From Abyssogena phaseoliformis symbiont OG214 (GTDB lineage Bacteria; Pseudomonadota; Gammaproteobacteria; PS1; Pseudothioglobaceae), in assembly GCF_016592595.1 (NCBI RefSeq), contig NZ_AP012977.1, forward strand, positions 434,001 to 498,000: a stretch of 64,000 bases of DNA. The letters are read 5' to 3'. Positions 20,419 to 27,307 of this stretch are shown one piece after another (positions within the stretch are counted from its first letter, which is position 1; each line of letters starts with the position of its first letter). The notes beneath the pieces were generated by a model. It saw nothing but the letters and a program-made list of their open reading frames with translations, had not been told where the DNA came from and searched no databases. The position numbers were made by a program, and so were the translations under genes.

Positions 20419-20570
20419 TTTTTATATTATTTACCACCTCAAAGGCTAAAAACAAGTATTAGAACTTGAGCCTGCATTGGAACATGCTAACAAGATTATA
20501 AAATATATTGATAAAAAGCAAGAAGTGCTCAAAAGAGCAACAAATGCTAGCAAAGGAAGCAAATCATAAC
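20404..20570 (+). pseudogene. Remnant of a second small membrane/coiled-coil gene
   Basis: One frame gives a hydrophobic stretch VVVALVFILFTTSKAKNK then a stop. The adjoining frame gives LEPALEHANKIIKYIDKKQ and ends at a TAA near 20570. This looks like a short anchored protein with one frameshift, or the tail of the preceding gene. No family is recognised. Confidence 0.4.
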
Positions 20571-20595
20571 TTAATAAATAGGTTATTTTTTTAAG

Positions 20596-20639
20596 AAAAA
20601 TAACATAAGTTATTTTTATATAGAACAACTGTCTATAAA
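20596..20639 (+). promoter_or_regulatory. fcc promoter with palindromic operator
   Basis: AAATAAC-ATAA-GTTATTT at 20598-20615 is a perfect palindrome, extending to nine-base arms at 20596-20617. It is the reverse complement form of the nap and oxidase sites. TATAAA at 20634-20639 lies at nearly the same spacing as in those promoters. A further half-site (GTTATTTTT) lies just upstream at 20582-20590. Confidence 0.6.
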
Positions 20640-20766
20640 GTGGCCATACAATATCAAAACTAAGTGATTTAAACTTGTTTTTTTATTATTAAGCGAGGAG
20701 GCTTTATTTTATTTGTCGTAGATGAATAACTATAGAGTTAATTTTAAATAAACAATAGAGGTTTTT

Positions 20767-21357
20767 ATGATTAAAGAAACAAGCATTAAATCTACGCTAT
20801 TCGTGGTTGGATTAGCACTAGGAACACAGGTAATGGCCATGCCAAGTGCGCAAATGTTAAGCTACACTTGTGCAGGTTGTCATGGTACTAATGGTGCGAG
20901 TAATGGTCCTGCAACTCCGTCTTTAGCAGGTTTATCAAAAGACTATTTGGTTGAAGCAATGCAGGCTTATAAAAATGACGAAAGAAGCCCAACGATTATG
21001 AATCGAATCGCTAAGGGTTATAACGATAAAGAATTTGAATTAATGGGTGAGTTTTTCTCCGAGCAAGAAGTGCATAGTATTGGCAAGCAGAGTTATGATA
21101 ACGCAAAAGCAAAAGCGGGTAAAAAATTGCACAAAAAGTATTGTTCTAGTTGTCATTCAGAAGGTGGTACAGTTACTGATGATGAGGCTGGATTATTAGC
21201 TGGAAATGCAGCACTTTTTATGAAATATTCTTTGGTAGATTTTCATGATGGTTCACGCGATATGCCAAAAAAGATGAAGAAAAAGATCAAAAAAATGCTA
21301 AAAAGAGATGCTAAAGCGTTTGACAAGTTAGTGAATTACTACAGCAAAGGAGAGTAA
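20767..21357 (+). CDS. fccA: Flavocytochrome c dihaem cytochrome subunit
   Basis: The 196-residue protein has a Sec-type leader ending near VMAMP and two c-haem motifs, CAGCH near residue 36 and CSSCH near 126. It ends two bases before fccB, so the pair is surely translated together. In flavocytochrome c sulfide dehydrogenase this subunit accepts electrons from the flavin subunit and passes them to small cytochromes. The very basic C-terminal stretch KKMKKKIKKMLKR is unusual and may be a docking surface. Confidence 0.85.
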   Translation: MIKETSIKSTLFVVGLALGTQVMAMPSAQMLSYTCAGCHGTNGASNGPATPSLAGLSKDYLVEAMQAYKNDERSPTIMNRIAKGYNDKEFELMGEFFSEQEVHSIGKQSYDNAKAKAGKKLHKKYCSSCHSEGGTVTDDEAGLLAGNAALFMKYSLVDFHDGSRDMPKKMKKKIKKMLKRDAKAFDKLVNYYSKGE

Positions 21358-21359
21358 TA

Positions 21360-22661
21360 ATGAGTAATAAACACAACAGAAGAAATTTCTTAAAAATAGT
21401 GGGCGCAGGCGGTGTTGCTACAACGGCTGCTTTATATACCCCGCTTGCTATTGGTAGTGCTTCAAAGAAAGTCGTTATTATTGGTGGTGGCATGGGTGGT
21501 GCAACGGCTGCCAAATATATGCGTATGATGGACAAGTCCATTGAGGTTACTTTAATTACAGCAGATAAAAATTACTATACTGGTTTTGCTAGTAATGAAG
21601 TGGTGAGCGGTGAGCGGCATATGACTTCAATTACTTTTAGCTATAGTGGCTTGCGCAAGCATGGCGTTCAAGTAGTGGTTGACACGGCCACTTCTATTGA
21701 TGAAAATAAAAAAGTCGTTAGAACTGCAAATGGAAAGAAATTTGCTTATGATCGTTTGATTGTCTCTCCAGGTATTGATTTTAGATGGGAAACGATTGAT
21801 GGTTATAATGCTCAAGTGGCCAACACTAGGATTCCACATGCTTGGATAGCCGGCTCACAAACAGAAATGTTGCATAATCAACTACATTCTATGAAAGATG
21901 GTGGTACCGTTATTATTGCAGCGCCACCTAGTCCTTTTCGTTGTCCTCCAGGTCCTTATGAGCGTGCTGCACAAATGGCTTACTACTTAAAGCACAACAA
22001 GCCTAAATCTAAAATTCTAATTCTAGACTCCAAGGATAGATTTTCTGAGTTTGGTTTGTTTACAGGTGGCTGGAAAAAGCATTATGGTTATGGCACTGAT
22101 AACAGTATGATTGAATGGATTCCTGCCTACAAAGGCGGTGCAGTTGAAGCGGTTGATGTGGCTAATATGAGTGTTTCAGGTGAATTTGATGAGTTTAAAG
22201 GCGATGTTATTAATATTATTCCAGCGCAAAAGGCAGGGAAAATTGCTTTTACTGCCGGATTAACTGATAGTAGCGGTTGGTGTCCAGTTCAAGGTAATAC
22301 GTTTGAGTCAACCATTCATAAAAATATTCACGTGATTGGTGATGCGTCAATTGCTAGCCCTATGCCTAAATCAGGCTATGCTGCCAATTCAGAGGCAAAG
22401 GTTTGCGCAGCAGCAATAGTGGCATTACTAAGTGGTAATAAAATACCAGACCCTTCTTATGTTAACACTTGTTATAGTGTTATTGCACCAGGGGATGGTA
22501 TTTCTGTAGCAATGGTGTACAAGTATCAAAACGGTAAGATTGTTAAAGTTAAAGGTTCAGGTGGTTTGACGCCAGTTGAGTTTAATCCTAAGCTTCGAGA
22601 ACGAGAAGTAGAATATGGACACACTTGGTTTAATAATATTACTAACGATGCATTTAGTTAA
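21360..22661 (+). CDS. fccB: Flavocytochrome c sulfide dehydrogenase, flavin subunit
   Basis: This 433-residue protein has a twin-arginine leader with NRRNFLK and an FAD-binding VVIIGGGMGGATAAK near residue 38. The second nucleotide motif is VIGDASIASPMPKSGYAAN near 320, with the FccB-type C-terminal domain after it. Cysteines in FRCPPGPYERAAQ and SGWCPVQ are placed like the redox disulfide of the family. It oxidises sulfide to sulfur in the periplasm. Sox-linked SoxF is a close relative, but no sox genes are adjacent. Confidence 0.93.
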   Translation: MSNKHNRRNFLKIVGAGGVATTAALYTPLAIGSASKKVVIIGGGMGGATAAKYMRMMDKSIEVTLITADKNYYTGFASNEVVSGERHMTSITFSYSGLRKHGVQVVVDTATSIDENKKVVRTANGKKFAYDRLIVSPGIDFRWETIDGYNAQVANTRIPHAWIAGSQTEMLHNQLHSMKDGGTVIIAAPPSPFRCPPGPYERAAQMAYYLKHNKPKSKILILDSKDRFSEFGLFTGGWKKHYGYGTDNSMIEWIPAYKGGAVEAVDVANMSVSGEFDEFKGDVINIIPAQKAGKIAFTAGLTDSSGWCPVQGNTFESTIHKNIHVIGDASIASPMPKSGYAANSEAKVCAAAIVALLSGNKIPDPSYVNTCYSVIAPGDGISVAMVYKYQNGKIVKVKGSGGLTPVEFNPKLREREVEYGHTWFNNITNDAFS

Positions 22662-22671
22662 TTAGTTTTTT

Positions 22672-22725
22672 GCCTTAACCTGATTATAAAGAAAAAGCAT
22701 ATTTTCATTGTAATCAGGTTAAGGC
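22672..22725 (+). repeat. Long hairpin after fccB
   Basis: Fifteen-base perfect arms (GCCTTAACCTGATTA and its complement) flank a 24-base A/T-rich loop. No long T tract follows. It could protect the fcc mRNA 3' end or serve as a weak terminator ahead of the next one. Confidence 0.7.
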
Positions 22726-22742
22726 TTTATGTCTCCCTCCTC

Positions 22743-22762
22743 GGGCGCTTTTTTTAGCGCCC
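22743..22762 (+). terminator. Rho-independent terminator of the fcc operon
   Basis: GGGCGCT and AGCGCCC form a seven-pair GC-rich stem with a six-T loop, followed by a T-rich stretch. It separates fccB from the Crp/Fnr gene. Confidence 0.8.
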
Positions 22763-22816
22763 ACCTTTTTATGGTATAGTTCCACCTATAATAAACAGGA
22801 TTGTTGATAAAAAGAT

Positions 22817-23581
22817 ATGATAACTAAACTTTTAAAAGATGCTAATTGTTCTAGTTGTACAGTTAGGTCGCGTGCTTTATTTGGTTCGGTTGATGAGCAA
22901 AATGTTCGTCTCACTCAAAAATATCGTGATAAACATTGTTATTTTTCAGCGGGTGAAATTTTGCATCGAGAGCAAAATAAAATCGACTACGCTTTTACTT
23001 TGTATTCTGGCTGCCTTATTTTATATAACAATTTATCCAATGGCGATCGCCAAATTCTGAGAGTTACACTGCCAGGCGATTTTGTAGGTTTTAGTCGTAA
23101 TAGCAAAGGCGAATTGCCTTATTCTATTAAGGCAGTAACAGACTCCAGAATTTGCTTGTTTTTTGATGCTAATGTATTGCAAATGACAAGTGAACATCCT
23201 GAAATTGCCAAAAGATTAATAGATTTGCAACTTAACGACACAGTTTTGTGTCAACAGCGTTTACTTAATTTGGGGCAAAAGAGCTCCACAGAAGGGTTGG
23301 CTTATTTGATTATGGAATTGTATTCACGCATCAAAGTGCAATCTCCTAAGGAGTTTGATTTCAAGACAGGTGAAACTTTTTTCCCACTCAATCAGGCTGA
23401 TATGGGCGATGCTTTAGGGTTAACCAAAGTGCATATTAATAGAATTATTGCAACTTTTAAAAATGAGGGTTTAATCAGTTGTGGGCATAAAAAACTTAAA
23501 ATTATTAATGAAGAACGACTTTCTGAAATTGGACAATTTGATATTGGTTTAATTAAAGATCCTTTTCGTCATTTTAGTTAA
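22817..23581 (+). CDS. Crp/Fnr-family transcriptional regulator
   Basis: This 254-residue protein has a cyclic-nucleotide-type beta-barrel, a dimer helix and a C-terminal winged helix (about 188-225). The N-terminal CSSC (C11, C14) plus C113, which aligns with FNR Cys122, hint at redox or iron-sulfur sensing. Only three candidate ligands are seen, whereas FNR uses four. The recognition helix reads TKVHINR where E. coli FNR has TVETISR, so the Glu and Ser that read TTGAT are replaced by Val and Asn. It is a strong candidate to bind the AAC-N4-GTT palindromes at the nap, fcc and oxidase promoters. Confidence 0.88.
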   Translation: MITKLLKDANCSSCTVRSRALFGSVDEQNVRLTQKYRDKHCYFSAGEILHREQNKIDYAFTLYSGCLILYNNLSNGDRQILRVTLPGDFVGFSRNSKGELPYSIKAVTDSRICLFFDANVLQMTSEHPEIAKRLIDLQLNDTVLCQQRLLNLGQKSSTEGLAYLIMELYSRIKVQSPKEFDFKTGETFFPLNQADMGDALGLTKVHINRIIATFKNEGLISCGHKKLKIINEERLSEIGQFDIGLIKDPFRHFS

Positions 23582-23608
23582 TTTTTTTTTATGGCTTGTA
23601 GGATTTCC

Positions 23609-24139
23609 TTAATACAAAGCATCTTGAATAATATTTCCTAAAACATCCTCTACTGCTTTTAAAGCATTGATTGATTTTTGATTATTTTTATCAGCCAATT
23701 GGCTTAGACGCAAGTAACTTACGTGCACCTGATTAGGCTCGCTATTTAGTTGAAAAACGGCAATTGAAAAAGGACAAAACAGAATGTTATTAGGGTCAGC
23801 AGCAGTGGTTTCTGCCGACAAAGAAGCACTGCAAAACTCAATAACTACACCATGCCTGTAAAGTGTTTTGCTAGCATTTAAGGGGTTTTTAAATGGATTT
23901 GGCATTGCAAATCTCATCATGCTTATTGCTTGTTGTGCTAAATCTTTGCTAATTCGGTTAAGCATAGTAGCAACATCAGAACGATGGGCAACTACCAGAC
24001 CTTGTCCCGTGATGGCAAAAGCAATATCGTCTCTCACTTCAAAAAAATCATTTTTCACAATGTGTTCAACAAAGATATTAGCACTTATTGCGCCTGACAA
24101 TAGAATAAATAATACAAATATAAGGTGTTTTTTAATCAT
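23609..24139 (-). CDS. DUF302-family exported protein
   Basis: This 176-residue protein has a Sec-type leader (about 1-20) and the DUF302 core, including ALYRHGVVIEFCSA-like text and FCPFSIAVFQL. DUF302 proteins occur near sulfur and redox genes in many bacteria, but their function is unknown. It is divergent from the oxidase operon and shares its intergenic region, which contains the third palindromic operator. It may therefore be controlled by the same regulator. Confidence 0.75.
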   Translation of the reverse strand: MIKKHLIFVLFILLSGAISANIFVEHIVKNDFFEVRDDIAFAITGQGLVVAHRSDVATMLNRISKDLAQQAISMMRFAMPNPFKNPLNASKTLYRHGVVIEFCSASLSAETTAADPNNILFCPFSIAVFQLNSEPNQVHVSYLRLSQLADKNNQKSINALKAVEDVLGNIIQDALY

Positions 24140-24184
24140 TGTTGGGTTGTTAACTTGTTAAGTTTTAAGTCTAATTTTATAACA

Positions 24185-24237
24185 ACTATAAAAAAATAAC
24201 TTATGTTGTTTTTTTATAGTGCTTTTTTTAATAAAAT
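24185..24237 (+). promoter_or_regulatory. Oxidase promoter with palindromic operator
   Basis: AAATAAC-TTAT-GTTGTTT at 24194-24211 is the core of a larger palindrome (24185-24220) with 16-base arms and one mismatch. TAAAAT at 24232-24237 lies 29.5 bases from the operator centre, exactly as in the nap promoter. The site lies between the divergent DUF302 gene and the oxidase operon. Confidence 0.65.
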
Positions 24238-24273
24238 TCTTACCAATTATAAACACATGAGGGAAATAAAAAA

Positions 24274-24420
24274 ATGTGTGATTCACAGACGACACAAGAT
24301 CAAATATTACACGCTAAACCTAGTGGAACTTATGCATTATTGCTAGCTTATGCAGTATTCTTTATTGCTGGCTGGCTTTTCTTTTATTTGCTTTTTTTAA
24401 GTCGTGGACCTATTAATTAG
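24274..24420 (+). CDS. Small oxidase-operon membrane protein, 48 residues
   Basis: This short protein has a hydrophilic N-terminus and one strongly hydrophobic helix (residues about 19-42, ALLLAYAVFFIAGWLFFYLL). Single-helix subunits like this (IIa/CoxP type) precede subunit II in many ba3-type operons. It starts at ATG 24274 and ends nine bases before subunit II. I infer that it is an accessory oxidase subunit from position and topology. Confidence 0.7.
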   Translation: MCDSQTTQDQILHAKPSGTYALLLAYAVFFIAGWLFFYLLFLSRGPIN

Positions 24421-24429
24421 GAGTTTGTT

Positions 24430-24915
24430 ATGCATATAGATAGCACAGAAAAAAAATGGATTTATATCTCGGTGGTAATGACCATTGGTATTGTTGCTTT
24501 ATTAACATTTTCAGCGGTTAGCTTCAATATTCATCCACCAAGTAACGTAGAAAAAATTGATTCTAACCGTCTGCATTTAGGCGGGGAATTTAGTGAAGAT
24601 AATTTAGGTGTTAAACAAAATGCAGATGGTAGTTATTCGGTAACAATGATAGCAGCAAGATATGGGTTTTACCCCCAACGTATTGAAGTGCCAGTGAATA
24701 CACCTATTAAGATTAGAATAGCAAGTTTTGATGTATTGCATGGCATACACGCCCCCTTTACTAATTTTAATACGATGATTGTGCCAGGTTATATATCGGA
24801 GGTAAATACTACCTTTACTAAAGCAGGTGAATATCCACTATTTTGTAATGAATTTTGTGGTTTGGGTCATGACCATATGTGGTCAAAACTGATTGTAAGT
24901 GAAGCGGAGAAATAA
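24430..24915 (+). CDS. Cytochrome c oxidase subunit II, ba3 type
   Basis: This 161-residue protein has one N-terminal membrane anchor (about 9-31) and a cupredoxin domain carrying the binuclear CuA site: H104, C139, E141, C143, H147 and M150 (FCNEFCGLGHDHM). The single anchor and short length are typical of B-family oxidases. It would accept electrons from the dihaem cytochrome encoded downstream. Confidence 0.92.
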   Translation: MHIDSTEKKWIYISVVMTIGIVALLTFSAVSFNIHPPSNVEKIDSNRLHLGGEFSEDNLGVKQNADGSYSVTMIAARYGFYPQRIEVPVNTPIKIRIASFDVLHGIHAPFTNFNTMIVPGYISEVNTTFTKAGEYPLFCNEFCGLGHDHMWSKLIVSEAEK

Positions 24916-24917
24916 TA

Positions 24918-26549
24918 ATGGAAAAAGTAATGGATTATAAAAATGGAGATAAATTAAGCCTTAGCAATTATTGGGTCGGTTTGTTGGCTTTTGCTGTTGC
25001 TTCTATCTTGGGTGTTTACCAAGTACTTGAACGCGCTGATATGCTTCCACAAAGTGCAAAATTGTATTTTGCTTCAGTTTCAACGCATGGTGTATTAATG
25101 GGATTTGTATTAACCACTTTTGTGATTATGGGTTTTGGTTACTTCACCGCTTGTCGCAGTTTAAAGCAGCCCTTATGGCATGCAAAATTGGCTTGGTTTG
25201 GTTTTTATTTAACCTTGTTTGGTGTTTTGCTAGCAGCTTATCCTTTGTTAACAGGGCAGGCCTCAGTTATGTTTACGTTCTATCCGCCGTTAGCAGCGCA
25301 TCCTATTTTTTATATCGGTGCAACTTTGTTGGTGGTTGGTTCTTGGGTTTGGGTATTGCAAATGATTATGATGACACTTACTTGGAAAAAAGTCCATCCG
25401 GGTGAGGCGGTGCCATTAGTGCAATTTGGCAATACTGCCAATGCCATTATGTGGGCATGGACTAGCGTTGGTGTGGCAGCAGAAATGCTAACACAACTAA
25501 TTCCTTGGAGTTTGGGTCTAGTAGATGAAATTGATGTTGCACTGGCTAGAGTTTTATTTTCTTGGACGCTACATGCCATTGTGTATTTTTGGCTATTTCC
25601 TGCTTATATTGCTATGTACACCTTAATGCCAAAATTAGCAGGTGGACGCCTATTTAGTGACGAAATGGGGCGTGTTTCATTTATTATGTTAATGGTGATT
25701 TCTGTACCGATTGGTATGCATCATTTGTATATGGATCCAGGTGTTGCTTCAGGTTGGAAATTCATTCACATGTTGGGTACTTTTGCCGTTATGTTGCCAA
25801 CTTTACTAACAGGATTTACGGTCATTGCCTCTATGGAGTTGGCAGGTCGTTTGCGTGGCGGACAAGGTTTGTTTGGCTGGATTGCGAAAGTTAATTGGAA
25901 AGACCCTTTGGTATTATCTGTTGGTTTGGCATTGTTAATGTTAACCTTGGGTGGGTTTGGTGGTGCAATTAATGCTGCTTATTCCATGAATGCAATGGTG
26001 CATAATACGCAGTGGATTACAGGACATTTCCATTTGATTTTTGCAGGTACTGTGGTGATTGTTTATATGGGTACAGCTTATCATTTTTGGCCAAAAATTT
26101 TGGGTAAAAAGTTAATTTCCAACTATTTTGCTGGATTGCAATTATGGTTGTGGATGTTTGGTATGTTCATCTTAACCATTCCTTGGCATTACATTGGTCT
26201 GTTAGGCCAGCCACGACGCATCTCAAGCATGCCTTATGACACACCACTGGTTGAACGTTGGGATTTGCACGAATTGATTATGGTGATTGGCGGGGTGATA
26301 TTATTAGTCTCAGCGGTGATGTTGATTGTTAATTTGTATTTGGCGCAAACTAGAGGAAAAAAAGAAGAAAACACAGAGCTAGAATTAGCAGTGCCTGTTC
26401 ATCCTGTGGTTTCAATTCCAAAAGTGTTAAACGGGTTTACCTTATGGAATTGGATTATTTTGGTTTATCTAATTATTAGCTATGGCTATCCTATTTTGCA
26501 CTTTTTTATCTCGGGTGACTCAGTTGGTGTTACCCCTTGGGGAGTCTAA
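24918..26549 (+). CDS. Cytochrome c oxidase subunit I, ba3 type (B family)
   Basis: This 543-residue protein has about 13 transmembrane segments. Ligands are visible: low-spin haem H57 and H372, high-spin haem H370, CuB H219, H268 and H269, and the cross-linked Tyr as Y223 in HAIVY. Retention of that tyrosine and of CuA in subunit II supports oxygen reduction over a nitric oxide reductase. B-family enzymes generally have high oxygen affinity, which would suit microoxic sulfide oxidation. Confidence 0.92.
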   Translation: MEKVMDYKNGDKLSLSNYWVGLLAFAVASILGVYQVLERADMLPQSAKLYFASVSTHGVLMGFVLTTFVIMGFGYFTACRSLKQPLWHAKLAWFGFYLTLFGVLLAAYPLLTGQASVMFTFYPPLAAHPIFYIGATLLVVGSWVWVLQMIMMTLTWKKVHPGEAVPLVQFGNTANAIMWAWTSVGVAAEMLTQLIPWSLGLVDEIDVALARVLFSWTLHAIVYFWLFPAYIAMYTLMPKLAGGRLFSDEMGRVSFIMLMVISVPIGMHHLYMDPGVASGWKFIHMLGTFAVMLPTLLTGFTVIASMELAGRLRGGQGLFGWIAKVNWKDPLVLSVGLALLMLTLGGFGGAINAAYSMNAMVHNTQWITGHFHLIFAGTVVIVYMGTAYHFWPKILGKKLISNYFAGLQLWLWMFGMFILTIPWHYIGLLGQPRRISSMPYDTPLVERWDLHELIMVIGGVILLVSAVMLIVNLYLAQTRGKKEENTELELAVPVHPVVSIPKVLNGFTLWNWIILVYLIISYGYPILHFFISGDSVGVTPWGV

Positions 26550-26551
26550 TT

Positions 26552-27196
26552 ATGAAATTATTAACAATAATATTAGGCGGTTTTCTTGTTATAAATTCTA
26601 TACAGGCAGAGGTTTCGTCCTATGTTGCTTTTGATAGAGAAACACGTGCAATCATTGAGGCCGGTGATGCCATTCAAGGCAAATTAAAAGCCGCTTCAAT
26701 GAAGTGCGATAAATGCCATGGCGAAAACGGGCAAGGCGATGATGACGTTAGTGTAGCGGGTCATCCTGCTACTTATATTTACAAGCAACTTAAAGACTTT
26801 AAAGATAAAAAGCGTGACGGTACAATGGTTAAAAAAGTTAAAAAACTGACCAATCAAGATATGGCAGACTTTTCCGCTTGGTATGCCTCTTTATCTTTTG
26901 CAAAGGGCGTTGAAGGTGGTGGACAACTTGCTATTGATTTGGTTTATAAGGGCGACCCAAAACGCATGCTTAAACCTTGCTCTACTTGTCATGGGCAAAA
27001 TGGTGAAGGTGGAAAATATGACGCTGCAGCAATTACAGGGCAAAACAAAGATGCCTTTATTGAAATGATGGAAGCTTTTAAAGAAAGCGATCGTACTAAT
27101 GATATTTATTCACGCATGCGTTTAATTGCTAAGGTACTAACAACAAAAGAAATTCAGGCGTTAGCAGATTACTACTCAGCGCCTGAAATGGAGTAG
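26552..27196 (+). CDS. Dihaem cytochrome c4-type protein
   Basis: About 214 residues with a Sec leader ending near IQAEV. Haem motifs are CDKCH near residue 53 and CSTCH near 148, with distal Met candidates in each half, the two-domain c4 layout. The ATG at 26552 overlaps nothing, whereas an upstream TTG would overlap subunit I. It begins two bases after the oxidase subunit I stop and is probably the electron donor to CuA. Confidence 0.88.
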   Translation: MKLLTIILGGFLVINSIQAEVSSYVAFDRETRAIIEAGDAIQGKLKAASMKCDKCHGENGQGDDDVSVAGHPATYIYKQLKDFKDKKRDGTMVKKVKKLTNQDMADFSAWYASLSFAKGVEGGGQLAIDLVYKGDPKRMLKPCSTCHGQNGEGGKYDAAAITGQNKDAFIEMMEAFKESDRTNDIYSRMRLIAKVLTTKEIQALADYYSAPEME

Positions 27197-27307
27197 TTAA
27201 TTATTATCTTTAAGTTTAAGCATGTGACAGATTTGTTGCATGCTATACTTTTAGGCTTTATTTTATAAAAAATAAAAAAACCTTACCTTAATTGGCATAA
27301 AACATTC

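Noticed and set aside
24918..26549. Nitric oxide reductase instead of an oxidase
   Set aside because: The HxxxY crosslink tyrosine, the CuB histidines and a complete CuA site in subunit II favour an oxygen-reducing ba3-type enzyme.
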